Part shown: positions 8,404 to 17,188 of the stretch, in pieces | Layout of the letters: each line of letters starts with the position of its first letter | Position numbering within the stretch: position 1 is the stretch's first letter | Origin: Streptomyces sp. R44 | GTDB lineage: Bacteria > Actinomycetota > Actinomycetes > Streptomycetales > Streptomycetaceae | NCBI RefSeq assembly: GCF_041053105.1 | Contig: NZ_CP163444.1 | Coordinates: 8,712,501 to 8,776,500, forward strand | Direction of reading: 5' to 3' | Length of the DNA stretch: 64,000 nt | The notes under the pieces: model-generated | Databases searched by the model: none | Seen by the model: the letters and a program-made list of their open reading frames with translations, nothing else | Told to the model about the DNA's origin: nothing | Made by a program: the position numbers and the translations under genes

Positions 8404-9144
8404 TCAGGTCGGCTTGCGCCACACGGAGATGTGCTTCGCGGAGTCCTGGGTGAACGGCGCCCCGTCCCAGTCGGCGACGCGACGCTCCAGTTCGAGCCCG
8501 GCGATCCGCGCCATCAGGTCGAGCTCCGCCGGCCAGGCGTACCGGTGCCGGGAGTGGTCGCGGCGGTAGCGGCCGTCGTCGCCGTCGCGGGTGAGGTGGT
8601 GCGACACGAGGATCTGCTCGACCAGATCGAAGGTGTCGAAGCCGATATGCCGCTCGGAGACGTCGAAGGGCACCGCGACCTGGCCGGGCGGCAGGAACCG
8701 CAACGGCGGCACACCCAGCTCGATGACGAATCGGCCGCCGGGCTCCAGATGACGTGCGGCATTGCGGAAGCACTCGACCTGCTCGTCCTGCGTGAGCAGG
8801 TTCGTGATGGTGTTGTAGACGAGGTAGACCAGGGTGAACCCGCCGGGGACGACGGTGCTCGCCATGTCCCCGATGACGACCGGGAGCGTGTCCCCGTCGA
8901 CCTTGCGCCGCAGCACCGCCGCCATGTGCTCGGACAGTTCGATGCCCACGACGGGCACGCCGCGCTCCCGGAGCGGGACGCCGACTCGTCCGGTCCCGAT
9001 GGCGAACTCCAGCGCCCGGCCGTCTCCGGCGAGGTCGGCGAGGAAAGCGAGAGTCGGTCCGAGAACGGCGGCCGAGGACATCTCGGTCTCCTCGGCGTCA
9101 TAGCGGTCGGCGGTCGCACGGCTCCACAGCTCACTGCTCGTCAT
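8404..9144 (-). CDS. Class I SAM-dependent methyltransferase
   Basis: 246 residues. ATG at 9144 is chosen because the upstream extension to 9279 runs through repeats and has no homology-like content. Motif I reads ALEFAIGTGRVGVPL, motif II GIELSEHMAAVLRRK, and motif IV-like VYLVYNTITNLLTQDEQ; HLEPGGRFVIELGVP is the post-motif strand. This is a Methyltransf_25-type small-molecule enzyme. The N-terminal SELWSRATADRYDAEE is typical of the subgroup. It has no operon partner. Substrate is not inferable. Confidence 0.9.
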   Translation of the reverse strand: MTSSELWSRATADRYDAEETEMSSAAVLGPTLAFLADLAGDGRALEFAIGTGRVGVPLRERGVPVVGIELSEHMAAVLRRKVDGDTLPVVIGDMASTVVPGGFTLVYLVYNTITNLLTQDEQVECFRNAARHLEPGGRFVIELGVPPLRFLPPGQVAVPFDVSERHIGFDTFDLVEQILVSHHLTRDGDDGRYRRDHSRHRYAWPAELDLMARIAGLELERRVADWDGAPFTQDSAKHISVWRKPT

Positions 9145-9203
9145 GGGCGGCCACTCTGCCGGGCGGCGAGCGGGGCTGTCGACGGAATTACCCCCCACCG
9201 GTT

Positions 9204-9271
9204 CCGGTCGCACGCCGCGGTACGAGCGATTCCTCCGGTCACACGCCGCAGTACTCGCCGTTCCTCCGGTC
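9204..9271. repeat. 31-bp imperfect tandem repeat
   Basis: CCGGTC recurs at 9204, 9235 and 9266 as the start of a 31-bp unit (two units plus a partial third), upstream of the methyltransferase start and before the thioredoxin gene. Confidence 0.6.
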
Positions 9272-9335
9272 ACACCCACCTACGCCCAGCAGGGATGATG
9301 GGACGGAACGACGGAACGCGAGATCAGGAGCTTCC

Positions 9336-9674
9336 ATGGCGAAGCGGTTTCACCAACCCCGTGAGGACGCGGAGTTCGATTTCATCCTCCGGATGAGCAC
9401 GGTCCCGGTCCTCGCGTACTTCACCGGGACATGGCCGAAGGCGATCGAGCCCTGCCGGGCGATGGACCTCGTCGTCGGCGACATCGCCGAGGAGTACACG
9501 GGCCGCCTGACGGTCGTCCGCACCGACATCACGCGCTGTCCGGCCGCGACCAAGCGATACGAGGTCACCGGAGCCCCCTCCTACGTTCTGCTGAAGGGAG
9601 GAGAGGCGGTGGCGCACGGCACGGGGCCCATGACCGTCGCAGAGGTACGGGAGCTCCTCGACGGCCACCTCTGA
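9336..9674 (+). CDS. Thioredoxin-like protein lacking the CXXC pair
   Basis: 112 residues with thioredoxin layout: VLAYFTGTW (strand and active-site Trp, W33), RLTVVRTDITRCPAATKRYEVTGAPSYVLLKGGE with the cis-Pro motif GAPSY, and a closing helix VAEVRELLDGHL. The active-site region reads W33-PKAIEP-C40, so only the second Cys is kept and the loop is enlarged. Dithiol oxidoreductase activity is therefore unlikely by the usual mechanism. A monothiol or structural/chaperone role is possible (inference). It precedes the PadR gene by 177 bases on the same strand. Confidence 0.82.
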   Translation: MAKRFHQPREDAEFDFILRMSTVPVLAYFTGTWPKAIEPCRAMDLVVGDIAEEYTGRLTVVRTDITRCPAATKRYEVTGAPSYVLLKGGEAVAHGTGPMTVAEVRELLDGHL

Positions 9675-9809
9675 CGGATGCCCCGCGAGACCGGCGCGAC
9701 CGCACCCGAAGGACCCGAGGGACACCCCACCTGTTCGTGAACGGCTTGATACAGCCTTGATAAGCGTGCGCCGGATCCATTGCCCCGGCGTTCCGAGGGC
9801 CCTACAACA

Positions 9810-9826
9810 CTCATCACATAGGTGAG
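9810..9826. promoter_or_regulatory. Imperfect inverted repeat upstream of padR-type gene
   Basis: CTCATC (9810-9815) and GGTGAG (9821-9826) match as an inverted repeat at 5 of 6 positions with a 5-bp spacer, 26 bases before the PadR start. PadR proteins commonly bind such sites at their own promoter (family knowledge). Direct TTGATA repeats at about 9748 and 9759 could be part of the promoter. Confidence 0.35.
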
Positions 9827-9851
9827 GGTGCACATAGGGAGAGGCCGGCGG

Positions 9852-10502
9852 ATGGTGAAGTTCGACCGCGTCCTGCTCGCGTTGCTCGCCGGACGGCCCC
9901 GGAGCGGTTTCGACCTGGGGCGATGGATGGAGACGGAGGGCCAGTTCCTCCGGTCGCGGGCCCACCACAGCCAGATCTACCGGCTGCTCGCCCGGATGAC
10001 GGACGACGGCTGGGTGGCGTTCGAGGTCGACCCGCGCGAGAGGCGACCGGACGCGAAGGTCTACCGGCTCACCCCGCGCGGAGAGGGCGTGCTGTGGGAG
10101 TGGGTGCGATCGCCGTACGAGCCGACCAGCCGGTTCCAGGACCCCGACTTCCTCGCCAGGTTCGCCTTCACCGCCCCGCTGGACCGGCAGGCCGCGATCC
10201 GTCTGATCGACACCGAACTCGCCTACCGGCGGGACCAGATCGCCCGCAGCCGTGACCGCGACCGCACCCTGCTGTTCGAGGACCCGCTCCCCGAGCTGGA
10301 CCAGAGCCTCGCCCAGGAGCTCTTCGACGAGCTGCATGCACACGGAGCCTCGGCGGTCGACGCCTGGCTCGCCTGGCTGCAGGCCATGCGTGACCGCCTC
10401 GCACCGGAACACGTACAAGAACACGCAGAACACGCACAGGAACACGCAGAACACGCACAGGAACACGCACCAGAACCCGACCGAGAGGGGCCCTCCGCAT
10501 GA
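9852..10502 (+). CDS. PadR family transcriptional regulator
   Basis: 216 residues, ATG at 9852. Residues 1-85 form a PadR winged helix: KFDRVLLALLAGRPRSGFDL, SQIYRLLARMTDDGWV and the wing KVYRLTPRGEGVL. Residues 100-190 are the helical dimerisation domain (FARFAFTAPLDRQAAIRLID). The last 35 residues contain a tandem EHAEHAQ repeat from a 21-bp DNA repeat, unusual for the family. The stop overlaps the sulfatase start as ATGA, which implies translational coupling. The regulator probably controls its own operon in response to a sulfated or related compound (inference). Confidence 0.9.
   Translation: MVKFDRVLLALLAGRPRSGFDLGRWMETEGQFLRSRAHHSQIYRLLARMTDDGWVAFEVDPRERRPDAKVYRLTPRGEGVLWEWVRSPYEPTSRFQDPDFLARFAFTAPLDRQAAIRLIDTELAYRRDQIARSRDRDRTLLFEDPLPELDQSLAQELFDELHAHGASAVDAWLAWLQAMRDRLAPEHVQEHAEHAQEHAEHAQEHAPEPDREGPSA
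10419..10470 (+). repeat. 21-bp in-frame tandem repeat, 2.5 copies
   Basis: Two perfect 21-bp units and a 10-bp partial one, coding EHAEHAQ, lie in the 3' end of the PadR gene. Copy number changes would keep the reading frame and alter only the His/Glu-rich tail. Confidence 0.85.
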
Positions 10503-12262
10503 AGGCCGTCATGGTGATGTTCGACAGCCTCAACCGGCGGATGCTGCCGCCGTACGGCGGCGACTGGACCCACGCCCCGAACTTCGCTCGCCTCGCGGAG
10601 CGGACCGTGACCTTCGACCGGGCCTACGCGGGTTCGATGCCCTGCATGCCGGCCCGCCGCGAGCTGCACACCGGCCGGTACAACTTCCTGCACCGCAGCT
10701 GGGGCCCGCTGGAACCGTTCGACGACTCGATGCCCGAACTGCTCAAACAGAACGGCGTGTACACGCACCTCGCCAGCGACCATCCGCACTACTGGGAGGA
10801 CGGCGGCGCCACCTACCACGGCCGGTACAGCTCCTGGGAGTTCTTCCGCGGGCAGGAGGGCGACCCGTGGAAGGGCCAGGTGGCGGAGCCGGAGATCCCC
10901 GAGGACCTGAAGCGGATGCGCAGCGCCGTCTACCGCCAGGACTGGGTCAACCGGCCGCACATGGCGACCGAGGACCGGCATCCGCAGACCCTCACCTTCG
11001 ACGCCGGCCTAGAGTTCGTCCGCACCAACCACGCCGAGGACCGCTGGTTCGTGCAGATCGAGACCTTCGACCCGCACGAGCCGTTTTTCAGCCACCAGCG
11101 GTACAAGGACCTCTATCCGCACGCCTACGAGGGGCCGCACTTCGACTGGCCTGACTACAAGCGGGTGGTCGAGACCGACCAGCAGGTCGCGCACGCCGGA
11201 TACGAGTACGCCGCCCTGCTCTCCATGTGCGACCACTCCCTGGGCCGCGTCCTCGACGCGATGGACGAGTACGGCCTGTGGGACGACACCCTCCTGATCG
11301 TCAACACCGACCACGGGCTGCTGCTCGGCGAGAAGGGCTGGTGGGGCAAGTCCGTCCAGCCCTGGTACAACGAACTCGTCCACCTGCCCCTGTTCGTCTG
11401 GGACCCGCGCGCCGGGCGAGCGGGCGAGCGGCGCGACGCCCTCGTGCAGACCATCGACCTGGCGCCCACGCTCCTGGAGTACTTCGGCGTCGAGCGCCCG
11501 TCCGACATGCAGGGAGCGCCACTGCCCGTCGCCACCGACACGCCCTTGCGCGAGGCGGGCCTCTTCGGCATCCACGGCGGGCACGTGAACGTCACCGACG
11601 GCCGCCACGTCTACATGCGCGCCCCCGTCACCGCCTCCAACACCCCGCTGGAGGAGCACACGCTGATGCCGACGCACATGCGGGGCCGCTTCACCCCCGC
11701 CGAACTGGCGGATGTGGAGCTCACCGAACCGTTCGGCTTCACCAAGGGCGTCCGCACCCTGCGGATGCCGGGGCGCACCTTCGTCAATCCGTACCAGCAC
11801 GGCACCCTGCTCTTCGACCTGGAGACCGACCCCGAGCAGCTCACGCCGCTCGTCGACGACGAGGTGGAACTGCGGCTCGCGACACAGCTCGTGGAGCTGA
11901 TGCGGAGTACGGAGGCACCACCGAGCCAGTTCGTACGCCTGGGGCTGCCGGCCGAGGGCCCGGTGACCGCCGACCACCTTCTCGTACGAGCACAGCGGGG
12001 TCAGGCCGAGAAGGCCGCCGTACCGCTGCCGCGCGCCGAGGAGTACCCGGAGGGACGGCTCTCCCTGCGGACCCCGGTCGCGGCGCTGATCGCCGACCCG
12101 GTGGCGGTGGAGGTCCTCAAGCGGCACCTGCCCGGCATCGCGGACTCCGAGCTCCTGCAGTTCCTGGGACCGACCCCGCTGATCGACATCGCCGCGATGG
12201 CGGCCGGTCTGCTGCCCGCCGAGAAGCTCCGACTGGTCGCCGAGGAGCTCGCGAAACTCTGA
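10499..12262 (+). CDS. Sulfatase (arylsulfatase/alkaline phosphatase superfamily)
   Basis: 587 residues. The metal-binding start is VMFDSLNRRMLPPYG, and C49 lies in CMPAR, the CxPxR motif that is converted to formylglycine in type I sulfatases. HTGR follows it. The second metal site is NTDHGLLLGEKGWWGK. There is no signal peptide, so the enzyme is cytoplasmic. A sulfatase-modifying enzyme is needed (family knowledge) but none is in the window. The C-terminal region has the usual substrate-side elements, then an atypical extension of about 100 residues with ADSELLQFLGPTPL. It is translationally coupled to the PadR gene upstream. Confidence 0.93.
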   Translation: MKAVMVMFDSLNRRMLPPYGGDWTHAPNFARLAERTVTFDRAYAGSMPCMPARRELHTGRYNFLHRSWGPLEPFDDSMPELLKQNGVYTHLASDHPHYWEDGGATYHGRYSSWEFFRGQEGDPWKGQVAEPEIPEDLKRMRSAVYRQDWVNRPHMATEDRHPQTLTFDAGLEFVRTNHAEDRWFVQIETFDPHEPFFSHQRYKDLYPHAYEGPHFDWPDYKRVVETDQQVAHAGYEYAALLSMCDHSLGRVLDAMDEYGLWDDTLLIVNTDHGLLLGEKGWWGKSVQPWYNELVHLPLFVWDPRAGRAGERRDALVQTIDLAPTLLEYFGVERPSDMQGAPLPVATDTPLREAGLFGIHGGHVNVTDGRHVYMRAPVTASNTPLEEHTLMPTHMRGRFTPAELADVELTEPFGFTKGVRTLRMPGRTFVNPYQHGTLLFDLETDPEQLTPLVDDEVELRLATQLVELMRSTEAPPSQFVRLGLPAEGPVTADHLLVRAQRGQAEKAAVPLPRAEEYPEGRLSLRTPVAALIADPVAVEVLKRHLPGIADSELLQFLGPTPLIDIAAMAAGLLPAEKLRLVAEELAKL

Positions 12263-12437
12263 CCCGGCCCGTCGGCCGACTGGAGGACGCCGTGGCCGTC
12301 GAGCAAGACGACGGACCACGGCAGCCGGCCAACGCCCTCCCGGTCGTCGACGTGCGCGCCGGGTGGCGCGAGTTCGGGCTGGTTTGCGCGACGGATGGCG
12401 GATGATCCGTCGGCGGGCGGCCGCCAGGATGACCGTC

Positions 12438-13334
12438 ATGGATCCCGAACTCCAGGCATTCGTCCCCCTGTTCCCCAAGGCGGACCTGACCGACCCGGTC
12501 GCCGAACGCAAGCAGTACGCCGAGCTGGCCGCCGCCCGGCCCGCCCCGGACACCACGGACCTTGAAATCGAGGACCGTCTGGTGCCCGCCGAGCACGACG
12601 TGCCGGTGCGGATCTACCGTCCGCGTGAGGCGCGCGGCGCGGTCATCTGGCTGCACGGCGGGGGATACGTCGTCGGCGACGTGGACACCGAGCACGCGTG
12701 GGCCGCCCGGGTGGCTCAGGGCTCCGGCGCGGTGGTGATCTCCGTGGGCTTCAGGACCGCCCCCGAGGACCCGTTCCCGGCCGCGCTGGACGACGTGTAC
12801 GCGGTACTGCGCTGGGCTGCCGGGCACGCCGCCGAACTCGGATTCGACCCCGAGCGGCTCGCGGTCGCCGGGCACAGCGCGGGCGGAGGCCTCGCGGCAG
12901 CCGTGGCCCTGCGGGCGCGGGACGAGCAGGGCCCGCGCATCTGCTTCCAGCTGCTCAACGAGGCCCAGCTCGATGACCGCCAGGAGACGTGGTCGCAGCG
13001 GAACTTCACGGATACGCCGTGGGTCACGCGGGACATCGCCACCCAGTCGTGGCGCCACTACCTGGGCTCGACCACCGCGACGCCGTACGCGGCGGCCGCG
13101 CGGGCCGAGGACCTGTCGGGCCTGCCGCCGGCCTACATCGCCACGGCGGAGTACGACCCGAACCGCGACGACGACATCACCTACGCGCTGCGGCTGCTGC
13201 AGGCGGGCGTGTCGGTGGAGCTGCGCCAGTGGCCCGGCACCTTCCACGGCTCGCAGGCGATTCTCTCCGCCGAGGTCTCACAGCGACAGATGGCGGCGAT
13301 CGCGGACGCGCTGCGACGTGCGCTGACCCACTGA
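12438..13334 (+). CDS. Alpha/beta hydrolase, HSL-type esterase
   Basis: 298 residues from ATG 12438, which has AGGA eight bases upstream; an ATG three codons earlier is also possible. The hormone-sensitive-lipase signature is HGGGYVVGD (oxyanion hole), and the nucleophile elbow is GHSAGGG. The acid residue is likely in AEYDPNRDD, and the His in GTFHGSQ. The RTAPEDPFPAALDDVYA block is diagnostic of the alpha/beta hydrolase-3 family. It acts on small esters in the cytoplasm. It follows the sulfatase by 175 bases and precedes a secreted serine hydrolase by 25, so it may be co-transcribed with the latter. Confidence 0.93.
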   Translation: MDPELQAFVPLFPKADLTDPVAERKQYAELAAARPAPDTTDLEIEDRLVPAEHDVPVRIYRPREARGAVIWLHGGGYVVGDVDTEHAWAARVAQGSGAVVISVGFRTAPEDPFPAALDDVYAVLRWAAGHAAELGFDPERLAVAGHSAGGGLAAAVALRARDEQGPRICFQLLNEAQLDDRQETWSQRNFTDTPWVTRDIATQSWRHYLGSTTATPYAAAARAEDLSGLPPAYIATAEYDPNRDDDITYALRLLQAGVSVELRQWPGTFHGSQAILSAEVSQRQMAAIADALRRALTH

Positions 13335-13359
13335 CGATGAGGAAGAAAGGACGACAGTC

Positions 13360-14538
13360 ATGAAGATCCGCATGGCTCTGTGCGGGGGCATGGCCGCGCT
13401 GACCCTCGGTGCGGGGTCACTGGCGGCGGCTCCGCCGCAGGACACGTCGGGCGAGGGGGCCGGGCTGCGGACCGCCCTGAAGGGGGTCCACGAGGCGGGC
13501 GTGCCGGGGGTGTTCGCTGAGGTGCGGGACTCCGGCCGGGTGTGGCGCGGGGCGTCGGGCGTGGCGGATGTGGCCACCGGCCGCCCGGTCACCCCGGACA
13601 TGCTGCAACGCGTGGGCAGCATCACCAAGACCTTCACGGCGGCGGCGATCCTGCAGCAGGTGGAACAGGGCAGGATCCGCCTGGACGCGCCGATAGCCGA
13701 CTATCTCCCCGACCTGATCCCCGGCGAACGCGGCCGGAAGATCACGGTCCGCATGCTGCTGAACCACACCAGCGGCATCCCCGACCACATCCGGTACGCC
13801 TTCCCGTCGCTCCAGGTGCCGTCACCGAAGAGCCTGGACGACAACCGGTTCCGGCAGTTCAGCCGGGCCGAGCTGATCGAACTGGGCCTGTCGGCACCGC
13901 CGGCGGCGGAGCCGGGCACCGCGCCCGGGGTCTACTCGAACACCAACTACCACATCCTGTGCGAACTGCTGGAGACGGTGACCGGTGAGCGGGCCGAGGA
14001 CTACATCACGAGGAACGTGATCCTGCGCGCGGGCCTGAAACACACCTACTTCCCGACGGGAACGGACATCAAGGGCCCGCACGCCCGGATGTACGAGTCG
14101 CTGTGGGGCCTGATCGACCCACCACGCGACTACAGCGTCTACAACATGTCGTGGGTGGCGGGAACAGCGGACCTGGTCTCCACCATGAACGACCTCAACC
14201 GGTTCTTCGGCGAGCTGCTCGACGGCCGGATCGTGAGCCGGGCGTCGCTGGCGGAGATGCAGCGCACGACTCCCGTGATCGCGCTGGACGGCTCGACGGT
14301 GGCCTACGGTCTCGGCCTGGAGAGGTTCGACATCCCGGGCTGCGGCACCTTCTGGGGCAACACGGGGACCGTCTGGGGCGCGGGAACGATGTCCGTGACC
14401 CGCTCCGACGGCACCCGCCAGATGTCGATAGCAATCAACCGGATGAGGTGGAGCAAGCCGGCCGGGCAGGGGAACCCGCAGCCGCATCCCATCGACGGCG
14501 CGCTGAAGGCATGGCAGGAGCAGTCGATGTGCGGGTGA
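13360..14538 (+). CDS. Secreted serine hydrolase (class C beta-lactamase / DD-peptidase fold)
   Basis: 392 residues. Residues 1-24 form a signal peptide ending near LAAAPP. The catalytic S87-xx-K90 is in SITKTF and the YxN motif in VYSNTNYH. The third box is GNTGTVWG, in place of the usual KTG or HxG. HTSGIP and the MLQRVGSITK context are typical of the family. Members hydrolyse D-Ala-D-Ala peptides, beta-lactams or esters; the context does not decide. The start lies 25 bases after the esterase stop, with AGGAAAGGA upstream. A clear hairpin follows at 14670-14713. Confidence 0.9.
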   Translation: MKIRMALCGGMAALTLGAGSLAAAPPQDTSGEGAGLRTALKGVHEAGVPGVFAEVRDSGRVWRGASGVADVATGRPVTPDMLQRVGSITKTFTAAAILQQVEQGRIRLDAPIADYLPDLIPGERGRKITVRMLLNHTSGIPDHIRYAFPSLQVPSPKSLDDNRFRQFSRAELIELGLSAPPAAEPGTAPGVYSNTNYHILCELLETVTGERAEDYITRNVILRAGLKHTYFPTGTDIKGPHARMYESLWGLIDPPRDYSVYNMSWVAGTADLVSTMNDLNRFFGELLDGRIVSRASLAEMQRTTPVIALDGSTVAYGLGLERFDIPGCGTFWGNTGTVWGAGTMSVTRSDGTRQMSIAINRMRWSKPAGQGNPQPHPIDGALKAWQEQSMCG

Positions 14539-14669
14539 GGACGAAGCGGACATCGAGCACTGCTGGTCCGCTGCCCACCGGCGTCCCGACGGCACGGAGC
14601 GGTCCCGCCCCCTCGACGAACCGCTTCCGGGGCCGTCGGCCGTGAGCGAGGCCAACCGGCTGAGGCACA

Positions 14670-14713
14670 AGGAGTTGAGCCGGCACCCGAGAACGGGCGG
14701 CGGCTCAACTCCT
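14670..14713 (+). terminator. Hairpin terminator after serine hydrolase gene
   Basis: Perfect 13-bp arms (AGGAGTTGAGCCG and its complement) enclose an 18-base loop. The hairpin is 132 bases past the stop and just before the transposase remnant; it could also be the mark of an IS end. Confidence 0.55.
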
Positions 14714-14759
14714 CGCGCCCGCGGTGCCTGCGACGCCCGAACCTGAGCTGCGACTACAA

Positions 14760-15446
14760 AGGCGGCTACCAGCGTGTCCGTGCCTACCTGCGAAGAGTCG
14801 GTGGAATCCACCGTCTGCCGGGCTCACCAGCACGCCGCCGGAGCCAGGAAAGAAGGGGGCTCCAGGTCGGACCGGAGCCGCCGACCATGCGCTCGGACGC
14901 TCCCGCGGCGGCCTGAGCACGAAGCTCCAACTCGTCAGCGACAGCCGTGCACGGCCCTTGGCCCTTCGCGTCTCCGCGGGCCAGGCAGGCGACGCACCGA
15001 CTTCCGAAGTCGTCATGGCAGGCATCCGTGTTCCGCGAAATGGACCCGGAAGACCGAGGACCCGGCCGGAGGCCGTCCTGGCCGATCGGGCTTACTCCTC
15101 CCGTGCGATCCGGAGCCACCTCCGCCGGCGCGGGATCCGCGCGGTCATTCCTCAGCCGTCCGACCAGATCGGCCATCGTCTGCGGCGCGGCCGCGCCGGC
15201 GGCCGCCCGCCCGCTTTCGACGCAGAGACATACAAGCAGCGCAATGTAGTCGAACGGTGCATCAACCGGCTCAAGCAATGGCGCGGCCTGGCTATGCGAA
15301 CGGACGAGCTGGCCATCACCTACCAAGCTGCACTACATCTCGTGAGCATCCTCGTCTGGGCACGACGCTGCCTACAGAGACGGAACGCAGCCGGAGCGAA
15401 GTGGCGCGCGTCACCCAGACTCACCGGTGAGGCAGGCGTGACATAG
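14760..15446 (+). pseudogene. IS5-type transposase, 5'-truncated, two frames
   Basis: The first frame (about 14774-14852) reads VESTVCRAHQHAAGARK, the catalytic region of IS5-family transposases. Homology then continues in another frame (HALGRSRGGLSTKL, LADRAYSS, NVVERCINRLKQWRGLA) to 15446. The frame change falls on GGAAAGAAGGGG. Many IS5-group elements use programmed -1 frameshifting at such an A/G-rich site (family knowledge), so the two-frame layout may be original. The N-terminal 110 or so residues are missing. No left inverted repeat is seen. It is a copy distinct from the one at 22113. Confidence 0.8.
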
Positions 15447-15869
15447 GCATCGGTCCGGGTGAGGAGCGTACGGCGCCGTCTCGGCTCGGTGCCGGCATGC
15501 GTACTGCTCCAGCGTCGCGGAGATGTCCGCTGCGTAATCCGCTGAGACGAACCCACGTGCACGTCGGGCCTCTTGCAGTCGCTGCAAGACCCGCGGCGTG
15601 TGAACGAGCTTCGGCCGGAAGCTATGGAGGTGGCGCGTCGCCATGTCGATGACGATCCACCGCCCGGTGTGCCGCTCGCGTCCCACGGACGTGATCCGCT
15701 CACCCCCTGGACCCCAGTACGCGTCGGCGACGTACACCTTCGCCCCGCCCTTGAAACACTTTGTCCCGGGGCGCAGCTCCTGGCCTCCCACTCCGCATCG
15801 GCGCCATGCCACGACGTTCGCAGCCACCAACCAGACTGGCTCCAGTTGCGGGCCGTTCGACTGGTCCAC
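15411..15869 (-). CDS. Hypothetical protein, 152 residues
   Basis: A GTG at 15869 lies five bases after a strong GGAGGAGG site (15873-15880), giving MDQSNGPQLEPVWLVAANVV. The core PGTKCFKGGAKVYVADAYWG, RHTGRWIVIDMATRHL and PKLVHTPRVLQRLQEARR looks like a folded beta-rich domain. The tail is Cys/His-rich (CRHRAETAPYAPHPDRCLC). I recognise it only as a conserved-looking actinobacterial unknown. The upstream DNA is a transposase remnant joined directly to its 5' side, and the last 36 bases overlap the opposite IS5 remnant. Its own promoter may therefore have been replaced. Confidence 0.6.
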   Translation of the reverse strand: MDQSNGPQLEPVWLVAANVVAWRRCGVGGQELRPGTKCFKGGAKVYVADAYWGPGGERITSVGRERHTGRWIVIDMATRHLHSFRPKLVHTPRVLQRLQEARRARGFVSADYAADISATLEQYACRHRAETAPYAPHPDRCLCHACLTGESG

Positions 15870-15942
15870 GCGTCCTCCTCCAGATCCGCAGCAGCCATCG
15901 TAATTCGGCTGGCACGATGGCCGCGCTTGGTTTTGCTCTCGT

Positions 15943-16552
15943 CCTTGAGGCGGCAGTCGCGGAGGATCTTCCACGTCTTCATGCGTGCGAAGGCGTGCTC
16001 GACGCGAGCTCGGACCTTGCGGTGGGAGGTGTTGTGCTCCTCTTTCCAGGCCGGTAGTTCGGTCTGGTCGCGTTCACGGCGGTGCGGGATGACCAGGCTG
16101 GTGCCGCGGTAGCCGCCGTCAGCGATCAGGGTTGTCCTGCCGACGGGGGCCTTGGCACCGGATTCCTCCCATTCCTTGCAGTCGTTGCGGTTCCCGACAC
16201 CCGCCCGGCCGACCACGACGACCGGGCGGGTGTCGGTGTCGATGACGACCTGGTGGTTGGTGGAGTACCGGTAGTTCTTCGACCGCTCGGCGCTGGCGTG
16301 GTCTCGGGTGGGGACCAGTGTGCCGTGCACGATGAGCACGGTGTCCCTGGCAAACCGCTTGCGGGGCTGGAGCGCGAGGGGAGGTCCGAGGTGGTTGATG
16401 ACTCGGTTAGCCATGGACTTCGAGACGCCGAACAGCGGGGTGAGCTGCCGCAACGTCAGGTTGGGAGGCCAACAGGCCGTGACCAGCAACAGCCGGTCCT
16501 CCAGCGGCAGACTCCCACAGCTACGCTGATCGGGGGAGTCCAGAGCGAGCAA
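15943..16552 (-). pseudogene. IS5-type (DDE_Tnp_4) transposase, truncated at both ends
   Basis: The frame from 16552 carries PLEDRLLLVTACWPPNLTLR, then KDTVLIV-like DTVLIVHGTLVPTRDH, NHQVVIDTDTRPVVVVGR, IADGGYRG and VEHAFARMKTWKILRDCRL. These are the DDE core of the family in which the element is about 270 residues. Homology stops at about 15943, where the final GDGVHHA-type block should follow, and unrelated sequence begins. The N-terminal first 30 residues are also odd. It is probably inactive. It differs from the IS5 group at 14760 and 22113. Confidence 0.8.
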
Positions 16553-16566
16553 AGCCGGGGGAAACC

Positions 16567-17184
16567 GTGAACCGACCGCTGCTGTTCCTCGACGTGGACG
16601 GGCCGCTCAACCCTTATGCGGCCCAGCCGGAGAGGCGTCCCGACGGCTACACCACACTCAGAGTGCCCCGGAACGGCGCCCATGAGGACGACAGGGGCCT
16701 TTTGTCCCGACGGCGCCCCCTACGTGTGTGGCTGAACCCAGCGCACGGCCGACTCCTGCTCCAGCTCGGCTTCGAGCTGTGCTGGGCCACCACATGGATG
16801 GACGACGCCAATCGGTGGATCGCACCGGTCCTCGGCCTTCCGGTACTTCCCTTCGTCGACTTCGGCGACGCGCTACTCCAAGAACGCCCTGATGGGGTCC
16901 ACTGGAAGACCGGACCGCTGGTGAAGTACGCCAACGGCCGTCCTTTCGCCTGGGTGGACGACGAGCAGAACGAGCTGGATCAGACGTACGTGACCGCCCA
17001 CCATCAGGGGCCCGGGCTCCTGCACCATGTCAACCCGCGGATCGGCCTACGGGAGAACGACTTCCACGCGCTCGCCGACTTCGCCGGCTCCCTGGGCGCC
17101 TCACGAACCGAGCTCAAACGCCAGATGCTCGGCCGCGCCGGCTTCGACCACCTGCGTAAGCGAGCCCGAGTCCTGCTGGTGTGA
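16567..17184 (+). CDS. HAD-like hydrolase domain protein
   Basis: 205 residues from GTG 16567. The start LLFLDVDGPLNP carries the HAD motif I DxD (D9, D11). ELCWATTWMDDANRWIAP (about residue 75) is the usual motif in this actinobacterial group, and PFAWVDDE gives the acidic motif IV. The cap domain is minimal. Members are magnesium-dependent phosphatases of unknown substrate (family knowledge). It starts 15 bases from the transposase remnant 5' end, on the opposite strand, so its promoter must lie within IS-derived DNA. Confidence 0.8.
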   Translation: MNRPLLFLDVDGPLNPYAAQPERRPDGYTTLRVPRNGAHEDDRGLLSRRRPLRVWLNPAHGRLLLQLGFELCWATTWMDDANRWIAPVLGLPVLPFVDFGDALLQERPDGVHWKTGPLVKYANGRPFAWVDDEQNELDQTYVTAHHQGPGLLHHVNPRIGLRENDFHALADFAGSLGASRTELKRQMLGRAGFDHLRKRARVLLV

Positions 17185-17188
17185 CGAC

